Below, piece after piece: positions 24,042 to 29,381 of a stretch of 29,381 nt of DNA. Both the position numbers and the translations under genes were made by a program. The stretch comes from Candidatus Aegiribacteria sp. (GTDB taxonomy: Bacteria > Fermentibacterota > Fermentibacteria > Fermentibacterales > Fermentibacteraceae): contig JAIOSX010000066.1 in the NCBI GenBank assembly GCA_021107345.1, positions 1-29,381 on the forward strand, in the 5' to 3' direction. How positions within the stretch are numbered: the first letter of the stretch is position 1; every line of letters begins with the position of its first letter. The notes under the pieces were generated by a model. It did not search any database and was not told where the DNA came from. It was given only the letters and a program-made list of their open reading frames with translations.

Positions 24042-24163
24042 GAACTCCTGTTCCCGGGACCTTCGTCCCTCAGTACCATGCGGCACAATGCCGCTGTTGC
24101 CCCCCCTCAGGGGGTCGTGCTAAACCGGGATACGGCCCGGAACCGTGCTGCAGAATTGCAGCA
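24042..24163 (-). promoter_or_regulatory. Highly structured mRNA leader of the RRM gene: five perfect hairpins plus one enclosing the RBS
   Basis: Reading 5' to 3' on the minus strand: TGCTGCA/TGCAGCA (24163-24146, loop 4), CCGGG/CCCGG (24140-24125, loop 6), CCCCC/GGGGG (24114-24102, loop 3), GCGGCA/TGCCGC (24094-24080, loop 3), GGGAC/GTCCC (24069-24056, loop 4). A 4-bp stem GAAC/GTTC (24053-24042) then holds AGGA of the ribosome binding site in its loop. All stems are perfect and the tract is GC-rich within AT-rich surroundings. It could be a cis-regulatory leader, possibly temperature-responsive or bound by the RRM protein itself. The promoter was not resolved; from 24164 to 24443 I see no gene. 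Confidence 0.6.
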
Positions 24164-24443
24164 GACAGCAAATACAATTTGATTAATATTTCCACCCATG
24201 TGATAAAAGTCATGGAATGTAAGAAACGGATATAATTCTGAAATGACGTAAACCTCTTCGACACAGTAAACAAACAAAAGCAACTTGCTTATAAAAAGCT
24301 GGGAGGATTATATAGCAAAAATATTCAACTGACAAGCCCTCTGCAACAGTACTTCTATCAATGTACATAGGATACTTATTTAATGATGGCTGTCAGATAT
24401 CCGGATATGAAAGCAGATACTCAAAATGTAATCAACCGAAAAC

Positions 24444-24472
24444 TTGACGAAATGTATAACAAGGCGTATTTT
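24444..24472 (+). promoter_or_regulatory. Promoter of tRNA-Asn
   Basis: TTGACG (24444-24449) and TATTTT (24467-24472) are separated by 17 nt. The predicted start near 24479 lies about 12 nt before the mature tRNA 5' end, a normal arrangement for a tRNA gene. Confidence 0.6.
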
Positions 24473-24490
24473 TGCCGTCCATCAATGCGC

Positions 24491-24566
24491 GCCTCGATAG
24501 CTCAGTTGGTAGAGCGGGTGGCTGTTAACCACTAGGTCCGAGGTTCAAGTCCTCGTCGAGGCGCCA
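24491..24566 (+). tRNA. tRNA-Asn (anticodon GUU)
   Basis: The cloverleaf is complete. Acceptor stem GCCTCGA pairs with TCGAGGC (24556-24562). The D arm is in GCTCAGTTGGTAGAGC. The anticodon stem GGTGG/CCACT flanks loop CTGTTAA with anticodon GTT. The T arm is CGAGG-TTCAAGT-CCTCG. Discriminator G and an encoded CCA end the gene at 24566. Its last 11 nt recur at 25657 and 29159, which marks this tRNA as an integration site. Confidence 0.97.
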
Positions 24567-24620
24567 ACCGTGTCGCTCAGCGAACCCCAAGTTTTCGGCT
24601 CTACACCATAAACGGGGTAC
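24556..24620 (+). repeat. Attachment-site-like repeat, tRNA copy
   Basis: The tRNA-Asn 3' end plus 6 nt (tcgaggcgccaaccgtg, 24556-24572) is identical to 29159-29175. After a 24-nt segment found only here, ggctctacaccat (24597-24609) is identical to 29176-29188, and similarity continues weakly to about 24620. The core 11 nt also occurs at 25657-25667. This is the expected structure of a tRNA-anchored attachment site. Confidence 0.72.
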
Positions 24621-24802
24621 TACAGCTTTACAAACCTCACCGAATCAGACCTGTCACCGACTATCCCCTGAATGATGTACATTCCAGATGGAACAATACT
24701 ACCTGAGGACCCTCGGCAGTCCCATTGGAATACATTCTCCTCTCCCTCTGAGAGATCCGCTACAACCTTGCCTGAGATATCGTACACAATCTGTTTCCAC
24801 AA
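24620..24802 (-). pseudogene. FlgD-Ig/T9SS-like C-terminal sorting-domain remnant
   Basis: The frame encodes QIVYDISGKVVADLSEGEEN, then WDCRGSSGSIVPSGMYIIQ and a final SDSVRFVKL. This is the usual C-terminal FlgD-like Ig or type A sorting domain of secreted proteins in FCB-group bacteria: V-Y-D-x-x-G, W-D-G/C-x-x-x-G, PSGMY. The N-terminal strand of the domain and the whole carrier protein are absent; an in-frame stop lies about 24 nt upstream of the possible TTG start. It is therefore a gene tail left by deletion, probably once fused to a secreted protein. The frame differs from the neighbouring gene at 24820, so simple readthrough would not join them. Confidence 0.66.
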
Positions 24803-24819
24803 TCGTATTAGTAAACACC

Positions 24820-25182
24820 TTATCTATCCTTGGATACACCGGGGAGTTTCTCATATTTGTAAATTATGAAATTAAGCTGTGTAAATTGATCTTCGACGAG
24901 TGCTACTTCCTCAATTGTCTCAGAACACATACCGACCATATGAGCAACAACAGCATAAATTCCTGGTGGCACGTCTGTGACAAAGTACTGTCCATCTTCA
25001 TCAGTCATAGCTCCAAATGATGTACCATTGATCATTACTGTTGCACCTATTAACGGATTGTAGTGTTGATCTGTTACAAAACCCGTTAGAATGGGAGCAC
25101 TATCCGGAAAATCAAGTAGTTCTACCATGATCATTGGAGACCCGTGCAAAATGAGAACGCATAAACTTAATATGAAATACAT
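24820..25182 (-). CDS. Short exported carboxypeptidase-regulatory-like (CarboxypepD_reg) domain protein
   Basis: The 120-residue product has a hydrophobic N-terminus (MYFILSLCVLILHGSP) and one beta-sandwich domain: LTGFVTDQHYNPLIGATVMI, then TDEDGQYFVTDVPPGIYAV. This is the classic CarboxypepD_reg/TonB-plug-adjacent fold. Full-length relatives continue into large receptors or surface proteins, so this may be a truncated 5' part. A sorting-domain tail lies just downstream in another frame, consistent with an internal deletion of a larger secreted protein. It lies in the first module after tRNA-Asn. From 25183 to 25334 nothing is visible. Confidence 0.6.
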   Translation of the reverse strand: MYFILSLCVLILHGSPMIMVELLDFPDSAPILTGFVTDQHYNPLIGATVMINGTSFGAMTDEDGQYFVTDVPPGIYAVVAHMVGMCSETIEEVALVEDQFTQLNFIIYKYEKLPGVSKDR

Positions 25183-25334
25183 AAAGAAATTATATGATTT
25201 AGAATCATCTGAGACAAGTAATCAGCGGATGTCAGCAGTGTGCTGTGTGGACAATCTATTCCACCGCTCATGCTGCTATCTTCGCAAGGATAAACTCTAT
25301 AAACGAATACACAATATATTATGCAATATGATAC

Positions 25335-25622
25335 CTAGCCATGCAGTAGTTTCCTCATACCTCGCTCAGTAATTAACCTTCTATCCCATCTGTCACCCAT
25401 TGCCAGAAACTTTCCGATATCCCGTTTCGAAAGCTTCAGTAATGACAGCCACTGGTTAACACGTGCCCGTGATAATCCATGCTTTCTGGCAAGATCAGCT
25501 TGAGAAAGCCCCTCCCTACTCATCTCCTCTGCAAGTTCCTGAGCAAAGATAAGAGGATTACGATAAGTCTTATTATTTTTTAAGATAGGCCTACAAGAAG
25601 GCAGTTCAAATTCCAGTTCCAA
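25335..25622 (-). CDS. HTH DNA-binding protein of the attachment-site module, intact copy
   Basis: The 95-residue frame has a helix-turn-helix: GLSQADLARKHGLSRARVNQ, followed by WLSLLKL and ending RRLITERGMRKLLHG. It is like the HTH of ParB/KorB or sigma-like helix proteins. The called TTG start (25622) is only a minimum. The frame stays open upstream and encodes WRLDSRSTRTFGGP across the 38-nt repeat at 25630-25667, the same as in the second copy, so the real N-terminus probably lies in or beyond the attachment-like repeat. It may regulate excision or transcription of the island; this is inferred from position only. A frameshifted paralogue lies at 28853-29169. It stops with TAG. Confidence 0.7.
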   Translation of the reverse strand: MELEFELPSCRPILKNNKTYRNPLIFAQELAEEMSREGLSQADLARKHGLSRARVNQWLSLLKLSKRDIGKFLAMGDRWDRRLITERGMRKLLHG

Positions 25623-25629
25623 GATCGGA

Positions 25630-25667
25630 CCACCAAAGGTTCGAGTAGATCGGGAATCGAGGCGCCA
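25630..25667 (+). repeat. Attachment-like repeat, middle copy (38 nt)
   Basis: These 38 nt are identical to 29132-29169. The last 11 nt (tcgaggcgcca) equal the tRNA-Asn 3' end. On the minus strand the repeat encodes the start of the HTH protein (WRLDSRSTRTFGG). It separates the module carrying the secreted-protein remnants from the module carrying HEPN and the toxin-antitoxin-chaperone genes. Confidence 0.8.
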
Positions 25668-25735
25668 TTTCGCTATCTGTTCGCCCCCCCATCTCTGGTT
25701 GAAAAATGGTGGATGTAACTCATTATGTGAATGTA

Positions 25736-25741
25736 TATAAT
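25736..25741 (+). promoter_or_regulatory. -10 box upstream of the HEPN gene
   Basis: A perfect TATAAT lies 30 nt before the ATG at 25772, with TG 2 nt upstream of it, resembling an extended -10. No good -35 box is visible at 16-18 nt. The promoter lies just inside the module, about 70 nt after the attachment-like repeat. Confidence 0.45.
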
Positions 25742-25771
25742 ATTAATGGATATATGCTGTTAAGGAGGACA

Positions 25772-27121
25772 ATGTTTCAAATAGAGATTCATCCAGAAGC
25801 TATTGCGAACTTCAACACCAGAGCAGAAGAGTTAATATCATTACTTATTATCGAGAAGCAGGATACACAGAAGAAGATTCCCTTATCCAATCCTTTTCAT
25901 GTAGTAGATCAAATAACTGATGAAGATTTTCTAAGCGAACCAAGGATTTCAACTATTGATATTCTTGGGCGAGAACTCGAGAAAATATTCATTCACAAAA
26001 AGCAAAGATACGTTCTTAGGGATCAAGGCCTGAAGAAATTGCATACTCTTGCAGAAGACATTTATAGGAAGCCAACAGTTAATGACAGAATCAGCAAGTC
26101 ACTTATCACTGATGTGATCTGGGATTGGATAAAAGCAAAAATTATACAGGCAAGACAAGATGACGTGATGTCAGTATTAGTTGAGACATGCGCTGAACAA
26201 GTTCGTGATGTTGAAGTTTGGATTCCAATCGCCTGTCTTTGCGTACAAAGTGAGTATGATGTTGGCTGTGTAAAGATCAGATCTTTGTCAAAGGATGTAC
26301 TTGATAAGTGGATGTCTTGTGCTATCAAGGAAAGAGCAGATATTGAGGAACAGATAAAACTCAGATTCGATAAACTTAGAGGAAGATATCAGGGTTATGC
26401 ATCAGGAGTTATACAAGTAAATGCTGAACCCATAAGAGCAAGTCAAATTGCTCGCGAGAAAGTCGAAACAGCTCTTGCTGGTTTGAGAGTATTTTCTGCT
26501 GCGGCTCTATTTCCAGATGTTATTTGTAACTGGGTTCCTTCTGGTTGGGAATATATACCGGAGAATCGGAGTTTTCAATGCATTGACGGTGTGATGTCCC
26601 ACATCAGTGAAGGATTGAGTTCAATGAAAATGAACTGCTGGCCAATAAGCAATTCGGAATTTGATATGATGTTAAAAGCAGGTCTTGAAAAATACTCTGT
26701 AACTGTAGAGAGCTGTCAGAAGAGCAAATTTGAAAAGGATGCCATCAGAGCAATCCGGTTCTATTCCCGGAGTTTATTACTTGAGAGCATTGGGGAACGT
26801 TTAACCTTCATCTTTGCATCTCTTGAATCACTCCTTCTAAAAGGAGAAACAGAGCCCACTTCTCAAAATATAGCCGATCGGGTAGCTTTTTTCCTTGGTA
26901 AAACTCCGGAACAATTACGGGCGATATCAGCGAACATAAAAAAAGCATATGTACTCAGAGGGAAGTTCATTCATCATGGAAGGACACTAGAGCGGAACGA
27001 GACTCTGGATAGTTTCTTTCGAACGTCTTGGGATTTTTATACACAGCTTATGCAAAACCTTAAGACGTTCAAGACTCGAGAAGACTTCATCAGAACAATC
27101 GAAGATAGAAAGTACCAATAA
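25772..27121 (+). CDS. Large protein with a C-terminal Apea-like HEPN domain
   Basis: ATG 25772 is chosen because AAGGAGG lies 3 nt upstream; in-frame ATGs at 25706 and 25754 lack this. The 449-residue product is mostly helical and no family is recognised for the first 300 residues. The C-terminal part resembles Apea-like HEPN domains: ESIGERLTFIFASLESLLLK, then IADRVAFFLG and the RX4H motif RGKFIHHGR (Arg396, His401), the usual ribonuclease motif of HEPN toxins and defence proteins. There is no signal peptide, so it is cytosolic. It lies alone on a defence-type island next to a toxin-antitoxin-chaperone operon, so an RNA-targeting defence role is plausible but unproven. Confidence 0.72.
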   Translation: MFQIEIHPEAIANFNTRAEELISLLIIEKQDTQKKIPLSNPFHVVDQITDEDFLSEPRISTIDILGRELEKIFIHKKQRYVLRDQGLKKLHTLAEDIYRKPTVNDRISKSLITDVIWDWIKAKIIQARQDDVMSVLVETCAEQVRDVEVWIPIACLCVQSEYDVGCVKIRSLSKDVLDKWMSCAIKERADIEEQIKLRFDKLRGRYQGYASGVIQVNAEPIRASQIAREKVETALAGLRVFSAAALFPDVICNWVPSGWEYIPENRSFQCIDGVMSHISEGLSSMKMNCWPISNSEFDMMLKAGLEKYSVTVESCQKSKFEKDAIRAIRFYSRSLLLESIGERLTFIFASLESLLLKGETEPTSQNIADRVAFFLGKTPEQLRAISANIKKAYVLRGKFIHHGRTLERNETLDSFFRTSWDFYTQLMQNLKTFKTREDFIRTIEDRKYQ

Positions 27122-27363
27122 CTGTTGTTTAATCACATAGTAGGATCGTACACAACTGCTCAGTTTTACACGGCAAACCATTTCATCGACGGAATAAGCT
27201 ATACCATTCTCCATTCCTCATTATACTCTCCATCATGTGTATAACCAATTTTGAGATGCCGACTAAATCTAGTTTGGTTAGTATGTGTGGGGTTGTGTAT
27301 ACTCACCCTTAGTAGTAATTTATTTAGCACTAAGCGACTGACTAGATTCATTGTATATTAACC

Positions 27364-27392
27364 TTGACAATATAGCCACTTGGCTATATGAT
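27364..27392 (+). promoter_or_regulatory. TAC operon promoter with a palindromic operator in the spacer
   Basis: TTGACA (27364-27369) and TATGAT (27387-27392) are exactly 17 nt apart. The perfect inverted repeat ATATAGCCA-CT-TGGCTATAT (27370-27389) fills the whole spacer and runs into the -10 box. A dimeric HTH repressor bound here would block RNA polymerase, the usual autoregulation of HigBA-type operons. From 27122 to 27363 I see no gene. Confidence 0.75.
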
Positions 27393-27483
27393 GGGGAACC
27401 AAATGCCTGGATATGATGTTCTACTATGGCCAAGGGATTCATATGATCCGCATAACTGGCCTGATACTGAAGTTGGAAGAAAA

Positions 27484-27816
27484 ATGAAACGCTTAACCAG
27501 GAATCACTCAATCAATATGCAAAACTTCGATATAAAGATTAGACTTATTCAAGATGAGATAATTGGTAAGAATGCATTCCAAGATTTACGGAATACTCGG
27601 AATATTAAGAGTCTAGGTTCAGCTTGTGGAACTCAGCACACTTCTCTTTGGGAAGTGAAATGCCCTAAAACAAGCAAGGAAGGAGTTCTACGGGTGTATT
27701 TCTCTATCTCAAGTAAGTATAGAGATACGATAGTTATTCTAGATGGAGAATTTAAGACAGAGAAAGAAGCAGATTACTCCATGGCATGTACTCGCTTAAG
27801 AGAGGGACCAGTTTAA
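27484..27816 (+). CDS. HigB/RelE-like toxin of a toxin-antitoxin-chaperone system
   Basis: The product ends with the HigB/Gp49-like core: HTSLWEVKCPKTSKEGVLRV, then YFSISSKYRDTIVILDGEFK and EADYSMACTRLRE. These match the LWE-x-R, R-V-x-F, I-x-L-x-x-x-K pattern of ribosome-dependent mRNA interferases. ATG 27484 with GGAAGA upstream gives 110 residues, typical for HigB; ATGs at 27388 and 27391 lie within the -10 box, and ATG 27403 is too close to the predicted transcription start for a leader. Toxin-first order and the TAATG overlap with the antitoxin gene are standard for higBA. The catalytic residues cannot be assigned confidently. Confidence 0.8.
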   Translation: MKRLTRNHSINMQNFDIKIRLIQDEIIGKNAFQDLRNTRNIKSLGSACGTQHTSLWEVKCPKTSKEGVLRVYFSISSKYRDTIVILDGEFKTEKEADYSMACTRLREGPV

Positions 27817-28382
27817 TGCAAGATCTGAAATACGATACAAGCTGGGAAGAAGCATTGGAATCAGAAGAATTCATGAGAAGTCTTACAGCAGATTTAGTCT
27901 TCGAAGCTGTGCGAAGGAGAATAGAGTTAGGCTTATCTCAAAAAGACTTAGCTGATAAGATCAATACAACCCAGTCAGTAATATCCCGTTTTGAAAATCT
28001 TGGGCGACAGCCAAGCATCAGTTTCCTCGAGAGGATAGCTAAGGCTCTCGACATGAAGTTCAGTGCAACACTGAATGGGGAGTATATGTATGTAGTTCCC
28101 TATCGTCTACAGTCATTTGTGAAGTCAAATTCCGAAGTACAAGAAGTGCCTGTTAAAAATTTCCTCACAAGTACATTATCTGATTATTTGGATGCCTGTG
28201 CTCGTAACACTTGGAAAGTGATTCATACTCAAAAACTAGAAGTAAGAGAAGAACAGGGACTGTATCATATACAGAATGGTGCTTTAGATTCTCCAGAATG
28301 GCTTCCATCGAAAATTCCAGGTAGAGATATTCTTGAAGACACCTCTATTTCAGATGATCTTCAGAGTCTTGCGGAGATGTGA
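27816..28382 (+). CDS. HigA-like XRE antitoxin with a long C-terminal (chaperone-addiction-like) extension
   Basis: The ATG overlaps the toxin stop by one base (TAATG), with GAGGG upstream. Of the 188 residues, about 27-85 are an XRE helix-turn-helix: RIELGLSQKDLADKINTTQS, then VISRFENLGRQPS and FLERIAKALDMKFSATL. Ordinary HigA antitoxins end soon after this. Here about 100 residues follow, including LDSPEWLPSKIPGRD and an acidic end. In known TAC systems such an extension (ChAD) makes the antitoxin depend on its SecB-like chaperone. It should neutralise HigB and repress the promoter through the 20-bp palindrome at 27370-27389. Confidence 0.86.
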   Translation: MQDLKYDTSWEEALESEEFMRSLTADLVFEAVRRRIELGLSQKDLADKINTTQSVISRFENLGRQPSISFLERIAKALDMKFSATLNGEYMYVVPYRLQSFVKSNSEVQEVPVKNFLTSTLSDYLDACARNTWKVIHTQKLEVREEQGLYHIQNGALDSPEWLPSKIPGRDILEDTSISDDLQSLAEM

Positions 28383-28387
28383 GAAAT

Positions 28388-28831
28388 ATGAAATCACTGA
28401 ATACTGAAGCATATAAGAAGTTTATCGAAGAAGTAGAACTAAAGAGAATCACAAATGTTCTTGGTCGTTATAGACGCACTGGAGATTTCTCGGAAAGCAA
28501 GACGAAAACTGAACTCACCGTAGAAACTGCTCGAGCATCCTTCGATCCTCCTTATATTCATTCTGAGAACAATCTTGCTATACCCGTTGGATATAGAATT
28601 GAAGTGAAACTTGAGGATGATCTTCTTGCTGAATTTGAATATCATTACGAGGTTGTATTCGTTGTTGATGACAATACAGTAGTCGAGAATGCATTAGAAG
28701 ATACTGATCTCGTTGAGTTTTTAACTGGTTATCAGATGGATAAGCTAATTTGGTCTTACCTTAGAAGTAATCTCTCGGAGACATGCTCTCGTATGGGGAT
28801 CAGACAAATTGTTCTTCCACTACTGCGATAA
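28388..28831 (+). CDS. SecB-like chaperone of the toxin-antitoxin-chaperone system
   Basis: The 147-residue product resembles SecB in length and layout: RASFDPPYIHSENNLAIPVG, then beta strands VKLEDDLLAEFEYHYEVVFV and the C-terminal helix pair with WSYLRSNLSETCSRMG ending in IVLPLL. The W-x-Y-L-R-x-N and L-P signatures match both SecB and the SecB-like proteins of TAC operons. It probably protects the antitoxin from aggregation and proteolysis through its C-terminal extension. GGAG at 28373-28376 fits ATG 28388 (11 nt) better than GTG 28379 (2 nt), which would overlap the antitoxin stop. There is no sign of a Sec export role in this context. Confidence 0.85.
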   Translation: MKSLNTEAYKKFIEEVELKRITNVLGRYRRTGDFSESKTKTELTVETARASFDPPYIHSENNLAIPVGYRIEVKLEDDLLAEFEYHYEVVFVVDDNTVVENALEDTDLVEFLTGYQMDKLIWSYLRSNLSETCSRMGIRQIVLPLLR

Positions 28832-28852
28832 CTCATACACTTTCATCTTGAG

Positions 28853-29169
28853 TCAACGAAGTGTTCTCTCCGTGATTATCTGCCTATTCCAGTAGTCTCC
28901 CATCGCTAGGATACTCCTTTTCTTGCCTTCAGGCATCTTCAGTAGTACCATCCATTGGTTACTCTTGCCCTTGAAATCCCATGTTTTCTGGCGAGTTCTG
29001 CCTGATTCAACCCCTCCCTCCTCATTTCATCTGCAAGCTCCATGGCGTAAATGAGCGGATTCCGATAAGTCTTATGGGGCTTTGAGTTAGAAACCCTTGA
29101 ATTCAGTTGATATTCAAGTTTCAGCTTTGGTCCACCAAAGGTTCGAGTAGATCGGGAATCGAGGCGCCA
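28853..29169 (-). pseudogene. HTH protein of the attachment-site module, frameshifted copy
   Basis: This is a paralogue of the HTH gene at 25335. The frame encodes WRLDSRSTRTFGGPKLKLEY, then KTYRNPLIYAMELADEMRRE and LNQAELARKHGISRARV. A one-base deletion near 28960 then gives a premature stop. Restoring the base recovers QWMVLLKMPEGKKRSILAMG and YWNRQIITERTLR to a TGA at 28853-28855, collinear with the intact copy. Its 5' end lies in the attachment-like repeat that ends at 29169. Both copies have the same orientation and position relative to the repeat, so the HTH gene is part of the module. The frameshift could also be a sequencing error. Confidence 0.78.
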
Positions 29170-29200
29170 ACCGTGGGCTCTACACCATTAACAGGGGCAC
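29132..29200 (+). repeat. Attachment-like repeat, distal copy
   Basis: The left 38 nt (29132-29169) are identical to the middle copy at 25630-25667. Its end, together with the right flank, matches the tRNA copy: tcgaggcgccaaccgtg (29159-29175) equals 24556-24572, and ggctctacaccat (29176-29188) equals 24597-24609 after removal of a 24-nt segment. This copy therefore joins the element-side sequence of one copy with the flank of the other, as expected for an attachment junction. Confidence 0.75.
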
Positions 29201-29243
29201 CTATCCAATTTAAGCACATAAGGCTCTGACTCTCAGTCTATAG

Positions 29244-29381
29244 TTTGCGAAGTTTCTGAATCCATATGAATCACATCTGAGATATTTCGGAATTGATTTA
29301 CTAAATGAAGTTAACCAAGCAATTAAGGGATATCACCGTTGTACCCTAGTTTTCGAAGATGAGGTACCAGCTCTTCAACAA
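29244..29381 (+). CDS. Partial open frame at the right edge, function unknown
   Basis: From just after a TAG at 29241-29243 the frame is open to the window edge (46 codons). It reads FAKFLNPYESHLRYFGIDLL, then NEVNQAIKGYHRCTLVFEDE. The sequence looks protein-like, but there is no ATG, GTG or TTG start in the visible frame, so it is either the interior of a 5'-degraded gene or a gene starting at an unrecognised codon. I do not recognise the family. It lies outside the distal attachment-like repeat, so it may belong to a further module or to the original chromosome. Confidence 0.35.

Noticed and set aside
25640..25667. A second tRNA-like 3' half (ggttcgag then cgaggcgcca), also at 29142-29169.
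   Set aside because: No D arm or anticodon arm lies upstream and the T stem does not pair. The match is explained by the attachment core within the HTH coding sequence.
26987..27214. Minus-strand frame at the HEPN gene 3' end, beginning MENGIAYSVDEMVCRV.
   Set aside because: Most of it is antisense to the HEPN gene; the remaining 30 codons show no recognisable domain or ribosome binding site.

Overview
The window looks like a contig from an uncultured Gram-negative bacterium with moderate GC content, plausibly a candidate phylum near the FCB group. The support is indirect. It encodes outer-membrane barrel-like proteins, lipoproteins and many large secreted proteins, a FlgD/T9SS-like sorting tail, frequent TTG starts with strong GGAG/AGGAG ribosome binding sites, and many 1-4 nt gene overlaps. 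No rRNA or CRISPR array is present; the only tRNA is tRNA-Asn(GUU).

Left part (1-9160). A minus-strand operon runs der, plsY, then a polysaccharide-type ABC-2 permease cut by the window edge. Facing it on the plus strand are a small exported protein and a signalling block: a GAF-HD-GYP gene broken by an in-frame TAG, overlapping a CHASE2 adenylate cyclase. The next two genes are an unusual fusion (methyltransferase-like membrane domain, PlsC acyltransferase, zinc ribbon, PH/GRAM-like domain) and a radical SAM/SPASM enzyme 2 nt behind it.

Middle (9189-15120). An overlapping minus-strand pair encodes an exported PQQ-type beta-propeller and a barrel-like protein. It is divergent from an envelope operon: SH3 protein, M48 metalloprotease and a glutaminyl cyclase lipoprotein. 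A 109-bp segment covering the last 22 codons of the cyclase gene plus a terminator recurs at 23650-23758, between the serpin and RRM-protein genes, with 3 mismatches.

Disturbed zone (15121-17770). It holds a leucine-rich-repeat gene remnant, an AT-rich beta-lactamase-fold serine hydrolase that looks acquired, and a broken transposase fragment next to a strong terminator.

Right-middle (17818-24163). This carries a small barrel-like protein, a DUF4097-type exported protein, a membrane PDZ-GAF-SpoIIE phosphatase, an inhibitory-type serpin and an RRM RNA-binding protein. The RRM gene has a leader of five consecutive perfect hairpins plus a small one that contains the ribosome binding site.

Accessory island (24491-29381). 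It starts at tRNA-Asn, whose 3' end (tcgaggcgcca) recurs at 25657 and 29159. Each distal copy lies at the 5' end of a minus-strand HTH gene; the second of these genes is frameshifted. The cargo is a degraded secreted-protein module, a HEPN-domain protein and a three-gene toxin-antitoxin-chaperone system (HigB-like, HigA-like, SecB-like). A perfect 9-bp inverted repeat fills the spacer between the -35 and -10 boxes of the toxin-antitoxin promoter. The layout suggests modules stacked at a tRNA attachment site, with a defence or stress function.
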